DNA of 64,000 nt from Lysobacterales bacterium (GTDB lineage: Bacteria > Pseudomonadota > Gammaproteobacteria > Xanthomonadales > SZUA-5). The notes under the pieces are model-generated. The model made no database searches and was not told the origin of the DNA. It saw only the letters and a list, made by a program, of their open reading frames with translations. Every line of letters begins with the position of its first letter. Within the stretch, counting starts at the first letter, position 1. The stretch lies in assembly GCA_022841325.1 (NCBI GenBank), contig JALHRS010000025.1:1-64000 (forward strand), written 5' to 3'. Position numbers and translations under genes: made by a program. Positions 1-8,867 of the stretch are shown here, in pieces.

Positions 1-86
1 AAGCCGAATATGCGTTCGCGTTGTTCTCTATCCGCCATCAAAAACCGGTTGCGCCAGAGGAGGAGTCCATATACACCCTACAGGCC

Positions 87-2513
87 TCAGCTGTTGCGGC
101 GGACCGCGACGAAGCCGAGCAGGCCCAGCATCAGGCCAAGCAGGATCAGGCCGTAGGGGTTCAGCGTCGGAATCCCCTCGACCGCAAACCCGACCTGGAC
201 GCTGACATTGCCGACGTTGTTGGTGGTCACCGGATCCGAGGTATTCGATACCGTGCTGGCGTTGACCGCGGTGGCTCCCTGGTTGTTGCTGAAGGCCACG
301 ACTGCCAGCGTGCGGGAGACATTGGGCGCGGTGGCGCCAGCCCAGGTGCAGGTGATCGCGCCGGTGGTGCCCACCTGCGGGGTGGTGCAGGTGGCGCCGG
401 TCGCCGTGTGGCCGCTGTAGCGGAAGTCCGGCGTCAGGGTCACGGTGATCGACAGATTCTGCGCATCGGACGGACCGAGATTCAGGCTGACCGCGGTGAA
501 GGTCACCGGCTCATTGGTCTGCACTTCAAGCGCCGAGGCGCTCAAGCTCAGCTGCAGGTTGGCATTGGCGATCACGGCCGTCGTCGCCGTGGCGCTGTTG
601 TTGGCACCATTGGGGTCAGTGGTCGCTGAGCCTGCCGTTGCCGTTGCGCCGATGCTGCTGCCATTCGCAGCCGATGCCGACACCAATACCGTGATTGTCG
701 CGGTCTGCGAAGTCGTCGGTGCGAAGCTGGTCGGGAAGCTGCAGATGATCGGGGAACCGGAACAGCTGCCGCCGCCGGTAGTGGTGCCGGAGACGAAGCT
801 GGTGTTGGCCGGCACTGGCAGAGTGACGGTTACTCCGGTCGCGGTGGAAGGACCGCCATTGGTCACCGTGGCGGTGTACACCAGATTGGTACCGGCAATG
901 ACAGGATCGGGCGCATCAGCCAGCGTGATCGACAGATCGGCCAAGGCATTCACGGTCGTGGTGGCCGTGGCGGTGTTGTCGCCGCTCATCGGATCGATGG
1001 TATTGGATGCCGCGGTCGCAGTCGCCGACAGCAGGCCCGTCGTAGCTGGAGCCACAGCCGCGACGATGCTGGCACTGACCACAGCTGCCGGCGCGGTGGC
1101 GCCAGCCCAGGTGCAGACCACTGGCGTGGCCGCGTTGCAGGCGCCGCCCGCACTCGGTGTCGCCGACACGAAGCTGGTACCTGCCGGCAGGGGCAGTGTG
1201 ATGCTGACATCCTGCCCGTCGGAGGGACCACCATTGGTGACCGATGCCAGATAACTCAGGTTGGTCCCGGCAACCACCGGATCGGGTGTATCGGTGAGTG
1301 TGATCGACAGATCGGCGTTGGTGATCACGGCAGTGGTCACGCTGGCATTGTTGTTGGCCGGAACCGGATCGGTGCCCAGCGAAGCGGTGCTGGCATTCAG
1401 CGTCAGCGAAGCACCGCTGGCGGTCGACGCCGGCACACCGACAACGACCGAGACATTGCGAGACTCAGCACTGGCGGTATTCCCAGCCCAGGTGCAGGTC
1501 AAGGTGCCGTTGGCACCAACCGCAACACCGCTGCAGACACCGCCGGCGCCGGGTGTCGCCGACGTGAACGTGGTTCCGGCCGGCAACGGCAGCGTGATCG
1601 ACAGGTCAGGCGCCGGATTCGGGCCATTGTTGGTGGACATGGCGGCATAGGTGATGCTGTTGCCGGCAATCACCGGATCCGGGGTATCGGTCAGGGTCAG
1701 GGACAGGTCGGCCACGGGGGTACCCAGCCCGCTGACCACGAATTCCCAGCCGTTGTTGGCCACTGGAGTCCCCGCGAAATTGATGCCTGCACCCACCGGG
1801 TTCGACGGGGCGAAGAAACTGCCTGCCGCCGTGGTCTGAAACATGACGTCAGTGCTGGACCCGAGGTCCACCGGACTGAACAAGCCGGTGCCAAAATTGT
1901 TGAGTTCGGCATTGGTCGCGCCGGTTGTGGTGCCCACGTTGTCGAAGGTGATGCCAGCCCAGAGGGTGGTCGTGGCGCCTGCGGGAATCGGGAAACCAGG
2001 CGCGCTCAGCGTTCCAGTCAGGACGACAACGCCGGGTTGAAAGGTGAAGGCAGCGAAGGAGTAGCCGATGGGGGCGCCGCCGGGGGAATAATAGGTCCCC
2101 GGGCCATTGCCCAGACCGGCGCCAAGAGATGGGCCATCGGCGTTCCAGAATCGGACTCTCGCCCGCACCGACTGCGGCGTGGCGTTCAGGTTGGACACCG
2201 CGAAGCGCAGCGTGGTGACGTTGCCCACACCCGGATAGGTCGTGAAGGTGAGGTTGTCCATCACCAGACGTGTGATGCCGCCCGCCGCGCCGCCATTCGA
2301 GAATGCAGAACCGGTAAAATTGGTGACATTCGAGTACACGGCCAGCGGATCAACGGCACGCAGGGCCCGCGGGCCGCCACTGCCATTGACCTGAGCCAGA
2401 GGCACATAGGCCTCCACCGTCAGATTGCTGGCGGGTAGTTCGATATCCTGTGCGTAGGCCGAACTGCCGCAAAGCAGCAGTCCACCAAGCAACAGTTGCA
2501 GGGTGCGTTTCAT
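87..2513 (-). CDS. Secreted DUF11-repeat protein with IPTL-CTERM anchor
   Basis: An 808-residue exported surface protein. It has a signal peptide (about residues 1-21, ending SSAYAQ), then a unique N-terminal domain of about 245 residues. About four DUF11 (CARDB/Ig-like) repeats follow, beginning near residues 268, 400, 525 and 650, each opening with ADLS/ANLQ and the first three carrying a (T/A)D(T/A)PDPV motif. The C-terminus (about 782-808) is an IPTL-CTERM signal: IPTL, a glycine/leucine-rich hydrophobic helix, then RRNS. Such tails are known as sorting or anchoring signals in Proteobacteria. I start at the ATG at 2513 because it begins the signal peptide; the 51 codons upstream look non-coding. 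It has no partner gene here and no catalytic motif, so an adhesive or structural envelope role is inferred. Confidence 0.85.
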   Translation of the reverse strand: MKRTLQLLLGGLLLCGSSAYAQDIELPASNLTVEAYVPLAQVNGSGGPRALRAVDPLAVYSNVTNFTGSAFSNGGAAGGITRLVMDNLTFTTYPGVGNVTTLRFAVSNLNATPQSVRARVRFWNADGPSLGAGLGNGPGTYYSPGGAPIGYSFAAFTFQPGVVVLTGTLSAPGFPIPAGATTTLWAGITFDNVGTTTGATNAELNNFGTGLFSPVDLGSSTDVMFQTTAAGSFFAPSNPVGAGINFAGTPVANNGWEFVVSGLGTPVADLSLTLTDTPDPVIAGNSITYAAMSTNNGPNPAPDLSITLPLPAGTTFTSATPGAGGVCSGVAVGANGTLTCTWAGNTASAESRNVSVVVGVPASTASGASLTLNASTASLGTDPVPANNNASVTTAVITNADLSITLTDTPDPVVAGTNLSYLASVTNGGPSDGQDVSITLPLPAGTSFVSATPSAGGACNAATPVVCTWAGATAPAAVVSASIVAAVAPATTGLLSATATAASNTIDPMSGDNTATATTTVNALADLSITLADAPDPVIAGTNLVYTATVTNGGPSTATGVTVTLPVPANTSFVSGTTTGGGSCSGSPIICSFPTSFAPTTSQTATITVLVSASAANGSSIGATATAGSATTDPNGANNSATATTAVIANANLQLSLSASALEVQTNEPVTFTAVSLNLGPSDAQNLSITVTLTPDFRYSGHTATGATCTTPQVGTTGAITCTWAGATAPNVSRTLAVVAFSNNQGATAVNASTVSNTSDPVTTNNVGNVSVQVGFAVEGIPTLNPYGLILLGLMLGLLGFVAVRRNS

Positions 2514-2722
2514 GGGCAGGTTTCTCGGAGTCGTTTTGCAGCGCAGCCGCGCCTGGCGGGCACGATCTTCCACGTCGATTCTAGATGATCCGACGTCCGC
2601 TGTCGCCCGAGGTGGGACCAGGCCTGGCCCGCCAGACTGCCGGGGACGGCAACTGCGGGCGATCATCGATTGACCTTTCTACCGACCTGAATCAGCTGGC
2701 AGGGACCGCACGACGGCTCCTA

Positions 2723-3565
2723 TCAGAAGCGCCCAGCCTGAAAGTCCTCGACCGCCTCGATGATCTCCTGACGCGTATTCATCACGAAGGGGCCATACCG
2801 GGCCACCGGCTCGCGCAGCGGCTGCCCTGCGACCAGAATGGCGCGGGTGTCTTCACCGGTGGCGCGCAGGCGAAGTGCCTCACCCACGGACAGAACCCCC
2901 AACTGGCGTGCCGCCAGTGGCGAATTTCCCATGCCGGATTCCACCTCCAGCCCACCCTCGTATACGTAGACAAAGGCGTTGTGGGAGTGCGGCAAGGAAT
3001 ACTCGAAACGGGCACCTTCGCCCAGATGCAGATCCAGATACACCGGCGCCGTGGCCGGCTGCTCGATCGGCCCGCTGACGCCCGCCACCTCGCCGGCTAT
3101 GACCTTCACGCGCACACCGGGCGCCGCTTCCACCAGTGGAATCTGCTCCGGGCCGTATTCCTGGTAGCGCGGCTCGCTCATCTTCAGCCGCGCCGGCAGG
3201 TTGATCCACAACTGGAAGCCGCGCATGCGTCCCTCTTCCTGCTCCGGCATTTCCGAGTGCACCAGCCCGCGCCCGGCGCTCATCCACTGCACCGATCCCG
3301 GCACCAGAAGGCCCGAGTTGCCGTGGTTGTCGCGATGGCGCATGCGCCCATCGAGCATGTAGGTCACGGTCTCGAAGCCGCGATGCGGGTGATCGGGAAA
3401 ACCGGCGATGTAATCTTCGGGCTGATCGGTGCCGAATTCATCCAGCATCAGGAAGGGGTCGAGTTCCATCAGCTGCGGCGACCCGATCACCCGCGTCAAC
3501 TTGACGCCGGCGCCATCGGAGGTGGCCATGCCGCGGATGGTTTTCAGCAGATGACGGGCACTCAT
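2723..3565 (-). CDS. Pirin family protein
   Basis: A 280-residue bicupin of the pirin family, of usual length. The metal-binding set is present: HPHRGFETVTY supplies two histidines and HSEMPE supplies a histidine and a glutamate, as in the iron site of known pirins. Some bacterial pirins have quercetin dioxygenase activity and others act as redox-sensing partners, so the substrate is not fixed by sequence. The start at 3565 is preceded by a GGAG ribosome site. It lies 61 bp downstream of azoR on the same strand, so the two are probably one operon controlled by the divergent LysR gene. That context suggests a role in response to quinones or other electrophiles. Confidence 0.9.
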   Translation of the reverse strand: MSARHLLKTIRGMATSDGAGVKLTRVIGSPQLMELDPFLMLDEFGTDQPEDYIAGFPDHPHRGFETVTYMLDGRMRHRDNHGNSGLLVPGSVQWMSAGRGLVHSEMPEQEEGRMRGFQLWINLPARLKMSEPRYQEYGPEQIPLVEAAPGVRVKVIAGEVAGVSGPIEQPATAPVYLDLHLGEGARFEYSLPHSHNAFVYVYEGGLEVESGMGNSPLAARQLGVLSVGEALRLRATGEDTRAILVAGQPLREPVARYGPFVMNTRQEIIEAVEDFQAGRF

Positions 3566-3626
3566 GTCGGGTACTCCGGTAGTTGGTGACAGTGGACCGC
3601 GATGCGCGTGGCTAGATCGGACTGAC

Positions 3627-4205
3627 TCAGGCGGCTTGCGCCAGGCTGGCCGGAACAGCGCGCAGGGCATCGTTCAGGGCTGATGCCCGCAGATCCGAGC
3701 GCGCCAGACCCTGGGCACGCACCACCCGCACATCGCTGATACCGAGGAAGTTCAGCACGAAACGCAGATAGGATTCGTGATGTTCGCTGGGGCCACCCAG
3801 TTCATGCACACCGCCCTGGGTGATGGCCAGGATGGCCACCTTGCCCTTGGCCAGACCTTCGGGTCCGGAGGCCGTGTAGCGAAAGCTCTTGCCGGCGATG
3901 GCGACACGATCGATCCAGGCCTTGAGCGTCGATGGGATCGAGAAGTTGTACATCGGCGCGCCGATGACCAGCACGTCGGCTTCGAGGAAATCAAGGAGCG
4001 CGCGCTCTGCCCGGGCCGCCTCGGTGGCGTCCAGCTTCGCCAGCGATCCGGCACTCAGGTGCGGCAGCGGCTCGGCATCGAGATCCAGCCGCGTCAGTTG
4101 CACGCCAGGCGTTTGCAGTTTCAGGCGATGGACGATCTCGGCCGTCAACGCGCGACTGGCACTGTTGTCACCGAGAATGCTGGAGTCGATGTGCAGGAGT
4201 TTCAT
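3627..4205 (-). CDS. azoR: FMN-dependent NADH-azoreductase (quinone reductase)
   Basis: A 192-residue flavodoxin-like protein of the AzoR family (E. coli AzoR is about 200 residues). It starts MKLLHIDSS with the Ser-rich phosphate-binding loop, has the FMN-binding PMYNFSIPSTLKAWID motif, and the TQGGVHE segment. The family reduces quinones and azo compounds with NADH in the cytoplasm, limiting redox cycling. The ATG at 4205 has a GGAG site 8 bases upstream; the open frame further upstream runs into the divergent regulator's control region and was ignored. First gene of a probable azoR-pirin operon. The pairing with a divergent LysR regulator is a common arrangement for electrophile-inducible reductases. 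Confidence 0.93.
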   Translation of the reverse strand: MKLLHIDSSILGDNSASRALTAEIVHRLKLQTPGVQLTRLDLDAEPLPHLSAGSLAKLDATEAARAERALLDFLEADVLVIGAPMYNFSIPSTLKAWIDRVAIAGKSFRYTASGPEGLAKGKVAILAITQGGVHELGGPSEHHESYLRFVLNFLGISDVRVVRAQGLARSDLRASALNDALRAVPASLAQAA

Positions 4206-4347
4206 GCTGGTCTCCAAGTAGTGGCGGAAATCCGCCTGGAGATTGATGCTATTACTGACGCCAATGGTTGATAATAAGTCTATTGCGAGATTCAGTGTTC
4301 CACGTTTGCTGTCATTAACAGGATTGGGTGAGCACCGAGGCCAGACC
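4206..4347. promoter_or_regulatory. Divergent control region between azoR and the LysR gene
   Basis: This 142-bp AT-richer spacer separates the azoR and LysR start codons and must hold both promoters. LysR regulators usually bind such spacers and control both directions. I cannot single out a convincing T-N11-A operator by eye, so only the region is marked. Confidence 0.5.
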
Positions 4348-5259
4348 ATGATCCCAGCTGCCAGTCTCGATGATCTCTATTACTACGCCATGGTGGTCAA
4401 GCACGGCGGCTTTGCCGCAGCCGGTCGGGCCATCGGCACGCCGAAATCGCGGCTCTCGCGGCACGTCAATGCGCTGGAAGAAAAGCTGGGCGTGCGCTTG
4501 CTGCAACGTTCGACACGGCGTTTTGTGGTCACCGAGACCGGACAGCAACTGTATCGGCATTGCCAGGCCATGCTCACCGAGGCCGAGGCGGCGCTGGACA
4601 TTGCCGCCATGGCGCGGGCGCAGCCGCGGGGGCGCATCCGCGTGGCCTGTCCGGTCGGCGTCGCTGGCAACATGCTGGCGCCGGTGCTGCCACAGTTCAT
4701 GGCGCGCTACCCGGAGGTGCAGCTGGAACTGGAGGTCAGCAATCGACGGGTGGACGTCATCGGCGAGGGTTTCGATGTCGCCCTGCGCGTGCGAAACCAA
4801 CCCAGCGGCGAAGACGGTCTGGTGATGCGCAGCTTTGCCGAACTCTGCGAGTTGCTGGTCGCCAGCCCCGCCTACCTGGCGGCCAATGGCGCACCGAAGC
4901 AGCCCCAGGACCTGGCCGGACACCAGACCCTGAGCTTCGAAGGCAGCACCGAGCGCCACCACTGGGAGTTGCGCGGCCCAAACGAGGAAAGCGTACGTGT
5001 GGAACATCAGCCGCGCCTGATCTGCCACAACTTCCAGGTCCTGCTGGACGCCGCCGTTGCCGGCCTGGGCATTGCCCTGATCCCTGAAAGCGCCGCTCGC
5101 GAGGCCATCGCCCGGGGCGATCTGGTGCCGGTGCTGCCCGGCTGGTCGCTGCCGCAGGGCATTTTCCATGCGGTGTTTCCCCACCGACGCGGACTGCTGC
5201 CCGCGGTCCGCGGCTTCATCGACTTTCTGGTCGAGACCATGCCGTCGGCAGCGCTCTGA
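4348..5259 (+). CDS. LysR-family transcriptional regulator
   Basis: A 303-residue LysR-type regulator. Residues about 5-64 form the winged helix-turn-helix (LDDLYYYAMVVKHGGFAAAG, then SRLSRHVNALEEKLGVRLLQR). The remainder is the periplasmic-binding-protein-like effector domain, including RIRVACPVGVAGNMLAPVL and the VAGLGIALIPE segment. The start at 4348 fits family N-termini; the upstream in-frame extension reads into the control region. Its divergent placement from azoR-pirin suggests it regulates that operon in response to a quinone or similar ligand and also represses itself. The ligand cannot be read from the sequence. Confidence 0.92.
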   Translation: MIPAASLDDLYYYAMVVKHGGFAAAGRAIGTPKSRLSRHVNALEEKLGVRLLQRSTRRFVVTETGQQLYRHCQAMLTEAEAALDIAAMARAQPRGRIRVACPVGVAGNMLAPVLPQFMARYPEVQLELEVSNRRVDVIGEGFDVALRVRNQPSGEDGLVMRSFAELCELLVASPAYLAANGAPKQPQDLAGHQTLSFEGSTERHHWELRGPNEESVRVEHQPRLICHNFQVLLDAAVAGLGIALIPESAAREAIARGDLVPVLPGWSLPQGIFHAVFPHRRGLLPAVRGFIDFLVETMPSAAL

Positions 5260-5289
5260 ATCGGCAATGAGCGTGGTGGGGCAACTATC

Positions 5290-5365
5290 TGTGGGAGCGG
5301 ATTCATCCGCGACTGCTCGTCCTGAAACATCCCAAAAGCCAGTCGCGGATGAATCCGCTCTCACA
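5290..5365. repeat. REP-type palindrome, two 26-bp arms
   Basis: Arms 5290-5315 and 5340-5365 are inverted copies differing at one base, with a 24-base loop. The arm begins TGTGGGAGCGGATTCATCCG and belongs to the TGTRGGAGCG...CGCGA class of repetitive extragenic palindromes common in Pseudomonas and relatives. It sits between the LysR gene and the symporter gene. Diverged single copies recur in this window near 25462, 25683, 25815, 32820, 32861, 33221, 33264, 33502 and 62832. Confidence 0.85.
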
Positions 5366-5476
5366 GGGCAGGCGCTGCGGCGGGTCGGGTCAGAGTACCG
5401 GGACTGGACCGGACCAACACCAGCGCACCAATGCGGGTAGGCTATAAACGCAGTGACTGACCACGGAACACCCCCC

Positions 5477-6736
5477 ATGAGCGAGTCTTCCAAAGCCGCA
5501 GTGCGCCTGACCCACCACATTCTGATTGGTCTGGTGCTGGGTGCACTGGTGGGTGCCCTGCTGAATCAGCTCAGCCCTGCCCTGCCCTGGTTGCAGACTT
5601 ATGTCACGGCGGGAATCCTCAAGCTCATCGCCGATCTGTTCCGCAACGGCCTGATGCTGCTGGTGGTTCCGTTGGTGTTCTTTTCGTTGACCTCGGGCGT
5701 GGCCTCGCTCGGTTCACCCTCGCAGCTGGGCCGACTCGGCCTCAAGACCATCGGCCTGTACATCCTGACCACGGTGATGGCCGTCACCATGGCCCTGGCC
5801 CTGGCGGTATGGATCCAGCCGGGCTCAGGCCTGGCCGAGTTGGCCGCGACCTTCGAACCGCCGGTGGCGCCGCCGTTGACCGATGTCATTTCCAACATGG
5901 TGCCACGCAATCCGGTGCAGGCCATGGCGGAAATGCAGATGCTGCAGATCATCGTCTTTGCTGTGCTGCTGGGCCTCGCCATCACCATGGCCAAGGATGC
6001 CGGCCAGCGCGCCGCCGGCATGATCGAGGACTGGAACACGGTGGTGCTGCAACTGGTGACCATCGTCATGAAATTCGCCCCGATCGGCGTGTTCGCGCTG
6101 CTGGCTCGGGCCGTGGCCGAATTCGGCTTCGACACCCTGAAGAAGCTGGCGGTGTATTTCGTTCTGGTGCTGGTCGCTCTGGCAATCCACCTGTTCGTGA
6201 TCCTGCCGACGCTGCTGAAGCTGGTGGCGCGACTGAATCCGCTGATCTGGCTGCGCAAGATGTCCGAGGTCTGGCTGTTCGCCTTCTCCACCTCGTCCAG
6301 CAACGCCACACTGCCGGTGAACCTGCGGGTCTGCGAGGAGCGCCTGGGGGTCTCGAAGCGCGTGTCAGCGTTCTCGATTCCGCTCGGTGCCACCATCAAC
6401 ATGGATGGCACGGTGATCATGCAGGGCATCGCCACGGTGTTCATCGCCCAGCTCTACGCGGTCGATCTGACCCTGGCACAACTGCTGACCGTGGTCGCCA
6501 TGGCCACGCTGGCCGCGGTAGGCACCGCCGGCGTACCCAGCGCCGGCATGATCATGCTGGCCTCGGTGCTGGCCCAGGTCGGCCTGCCGGTGGAGGCCAT
6601 CGGCATCATCCTCAGCGTGGACCGACTGCTGGACATGGCGCGCACCCTGGTCAACACCTCCGGCGATGCCGCGGTGGCCTGCATCGTGGCGCAGAGCGAG
6701 GGCGAACTGGATCTTGCGGTCTACAACGGAGAGTAG
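5477..6736 (+). CDS. Dicarboxylate/amino acid:cation symporter (DAACS, GltP/DctA type)
   Basis: A 419-residue inner-membrane symporter of the GltPh fold. Visible family signatures are the serine-rich re-entrant loop AFSTSSSNATLPVNLR, the NMDGTVIMQG motif of TM7, and AGVPSAGMIML of the second hairpin. Members take up glutamate, aspartate or C4-dicarboxylates with Na+ or H+; the exact substrate is not decided here. I chose the ATG at 5477, which begins MSESSKAAVRLTHH, over a GTG 24 bases upstream. The gene ends 10 bp before an L,D-transpeptidase and may be cotranscribed with it. Confidence 0.92.
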   Translation: MSESSKAAVRLTHHILIGLVLGALVGALLNQLSPALPWLQTYVTAGILKLIADLFRNGLMLLVVPLVFFSLTSGVASLGSPSQLGRLGLKTIGLYILTTVMAVTMALALAVWIQPGSGLAELAATFEPPVAPPLTDVISNMVPRNPVQAMAEMQMLQIIVFAVLLGLAITMAKDAGQRAAGMIEDWNTVVLQLVTIVMKFAPIGVFALLARAVAEFGFDTLKKLAVYFVLVLVALAIHLFVILPTLLKLVARLNPLIWLRKMSEVWLFAFSTSSSNATLPVNLRVCEERLGVSKRVSAFSIPLGATINMDGTVIMQGIATVFIAQLYAVDLTLAQLLTVVAMATLAAVGTAGVPSAGMIMLASVLAQVGLPVEAIGIILSVDRLLDMARTLVNTSGDAAVACIVAQSEGELDLAVYNGE

Positions 6737-6746
6737 TCTGCAGCGG

Positions 6747-7778
6747 ATGGCCAGAGACCTCAGCCTACGATTCCTGGCGGCGCTGCTGTCGCTGCTGCTG
6801 ACGCTGGGCAGTGCCGCGGCGCAATCCACACCTTCGATCACGCTGCAACCGGGCGAGTACCTGTGGCTGCCGGAACTGGCGGGCGCCGGGCCGGTGGTGA
6901 TGCTGGTGAGCCTGCCGCAGCAACTGGCCTTCGTCTACCGCAATGGCGTGCGCATCGGAGTTTCCACCATCAGCAGCGGACGACCGGGTTACGAGACGCC
7001 CACCGGCGTTTTCAGGATCCTGCAGAAGCGCCGCGAGCACTATTCAAACCTCTATGACAGCGCGCCGATGCCCTATATGCAGCGGCTGACCTGGGACGGG
7101 GTCGCGCTGCACGCCGGGCATATCAGCGGCGCACCGGCCTCGCACGGCTGCATACGCCTGCCCGAGACCTTCGCCCGCAAGCTCTTCGAGCTGACCACGA
7201 CCGGCATGATCGTGGTTGTCGCCGACGGCGACGTACCGGCACCGGTGCTGGCCTACCCGGGATTCCTGGCGCCGGTCGAACCGGAGTCAGGACGCAGCCT
7301 TGACCGGCTGAGCAGCGCCGACGAGGGCTATCTGTGGCATCCCGAGCGGGCGCCCGATGGGCCCTTGTCGATCATCATCAGCAGCGCCGACCAGGCTCTG
7401 GTGGTGTCCCGTCAGGGCGTGGAAATCGGGCGCTCGGACTTGCGTATCCCAACCGGCGTGCACTTCGGACTGCACGCCTTCGTGATGCTCGAGGGCCATG
7501 ACGACAAACCCCATCCGCTGCTGCCAGGACGCCGGGCCCACCGCTGGCAGTCGCTGGCTCTGCCCGACCACGATCCGCCGGGGCATCGGGATTTTGACAT
7601 CCAGACGGTGCAGGGCCTGGGGCTTTCGCCTCACTTCGTGGCTCTGCTGGACGCTGCGCTGATGCCAGGCACCACCGTCGTCGTGACCGATGAAACGCTG
7701 GGTACCGACAGCGCCCAGGTTCCGGCCTTGTTGCGTACAGATGAAGCAGCGAATCCAGATCCGGTGCCGCTACATTGA
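6747..7778 (+). CDS. L,D-transpeptidase with a degenerate second YkuD-like half
   Basis: A 343-residue exported protein: signal peptide about residues 1-26, then a YkuD catalytic domain. The catalytic signature is complete, with H122 and H125 in LHAGHISG and S132-H133-G134-C135 followed by IRLP. Such enzymes form 3-3 cross-links in peptidoglycan or attach proteins to it in the periplasm. Residues about 200-343 (LSIIISSADQALVVSRQG, later IPTGVHF) echo the start of a YkuD domain but contain no cysteine, so I read them as a decayed duplicate. The start at 6747 begins MARDLSLRF. The stop overlaps a possible TTG start of the next transpeptidase-like gene, suggesting coupling. Confidence 0.88.
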   Translation: MARDLSLRFLAALLSLLLTLGSAAAQSTPSITLQPGEYLWLPELAGAGPVVMLVSLPQQLAFVYRNGVRIGVSTISSGRPGYETPTGVFRILQKRREHYSNLYDSAPMPYMQRLTWDGVALHAGHISGAPASHGCIRLPETFARKLFELTTTGMIVVVADGDVPAPVLAYPGFLAPVEPESGRSLDRLSSADEGYLWHPERAPDGPLSIIISSADQALVVSRQGVEIGRSDLRIPTGVHFGLHAFVMLEGHDDKPHPLLPGRRAHRWQSLALPDHDPPGHRDFDIQTVQGLGLSPHFVALLDAALMPGTTVVVTDETLGTDSAQVPALLRTDEAANPDPVPLH

Positions 7779-7801
7779 AGCTCGGTTACTCTTGCGCCCC
7801 T

Positions 7802-8518
7802 ATGACCCCACTGATTCCCATCGCGGCATGGGCGCTGCTGCTGCAGGCCAGCGCTGCTGCAGCCGCCACTGATCTGGCGACCCAACTGGCCAGGGCCGCG
7901 CACGGCGCCGATCCAGCGGTCATCCGGCTGGCGCTGGCGGCGCGCGCCTGTGCCCTGGAATCAGGCGCTGTTGATTCCGGCGCCCGCCTGACGCTGATCG
8001 ACTATTCCAGACCGTCCACCGAAAAGCGCCTGTGGGTCTTTGATCTGCAAAGTGGGCGGGTGCTCTACGCCGAGCACGTGGCCCATGGCCGCAGCAGCGG
8101 CGAGAACATGGCGCAACATTTCTCCAATGCCAACGGCAGCCATCAGACCAGTCTCGGACTGTTCCGAACCGCCGAGACCTATCAGGGCGGCAATGGCTAT
8201 TCCCTGCGCATGGACGGGCTGGAGCCGGGCATCAATGACCAGGCGCGGCCGCGCCAGATCGTCATGCACGGCGCGCCCTATGTGAATCCGGAAATGGCCC
8301 TGCGCCAGGGCCGGCTGGGGCGCAGCTACGGTTGCCCGGCCGTGCGTCCGGCCGTTGCCAGGCCCCTGATCGACAGCATCAAGGATGGCCAGCTGCTGTT
8401 TGCCTACTATCCGGACACCGATTGGCTGACCCAGTCACGCTTCCTGAAATGCGAAACGGCGCGATCGGATCTGGCGGCGCTGCCCGGCCGCAGTGAGCGC
8501 GGTGGCGCTGCGCCCTGA
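7802..8518 (+). CDS. Murein L,D-transpeptidase catalytic domain family protein (YkuD_2 type)
   Basis: A 238-residue exported protein of the YkuD_2 class. Core motifs are HFSNANGSHQTSLGLF, IVMHGAPYV with H156, and GRSYGCPAV with the candidate nucleophile C178. Predicted to act on peptidoglycan in the periplasm. An in-frame TTG at 7775 overlaps the upstream stop (TTGA) and would add MKLGYSCAP, giving the signal peptide a lysine. The ATG at 7802 gives a signal lacking positive charge, and neither start has a clear ribosome site, so the start is uncertain. It follows another L,D-transpeptidase gene, so the pair may share a transcript. Confidence 0.85.
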   Translation: MTPLIPIAAWALLLQASAAAAATDLATQLARAAHGADPAVIRLALAARACALESGAVDSGARLTLIDYSRPSTEKRLWVFDLQSGRVLYAEHVAHGRSSGENMAQHFSNANGSHQTSLGLFRTAETYQGGNGYSLRMDGLEPGINDQARPRQIVMHGAPYVNPEMALRQGRLGRSYGCPAVRPAVARPLIDSIKDGQLLFAYYPDTDWLTQSRFLKCETARSDLAALPGRSERGGAAP

Positions 8519-8867
8519 GGCTGGGCAGGTGGCGCCAGCCTATGCGAGCTTGGTGTAGCCCGAAGTGCACGCAGCGCTCTCCGGGCGGTGACGCGAAAGA
8601 GCCCCGGTGAGTCGCTGCGCGGCACACCGGACTACGGGCTTGAACCGGCGGGCTGAGGAAGAAGCGTCCAGACAAGTCTGGACCTACAAGAGCCAGAAAC
8701 CGGCGTCATTGCGACCCCGGACTTGATCCGGGGGAAGCAATCCAGACGCTTTTCCGCACAAGCCCTGGATTGCTTCGTCGCTGCGCTCCTCGCAATGACG
8801 CTTCGACGACTTGCGATACGGGTTCTGGGAAATCGACGATGGCGCCCGACCACCACTCCCCACTCCA
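8519..8867. repeat. Gene-free gap holding three palindromic repeats
   Basis: No gene is visible. From left to right: (1) an imperfect GTAGCCCG...CTACGGGCT palindrome at 8554-8640, also found at 16105-16197 and 63392-63473; (2) a GTCCAGACAAGTCTGGAC hairpin at about 8664-8690, found again near 20159, 52056 and 52100; (3) a palindrome at about 8705-8800 bounded by GTCATTGCGA and TCGCAATGAC, a widespread bacterial intergenic repeat style. The gap separates convergent genes. Confidence 0.75.

Noticed and set aside
445..1650. Plus-strand open frames opposite the DUF11 gene
   Set aside because: They are antisense shadows of the strong DUF11 gene, with low-complexity Ala/Val/Pro content and no family match.
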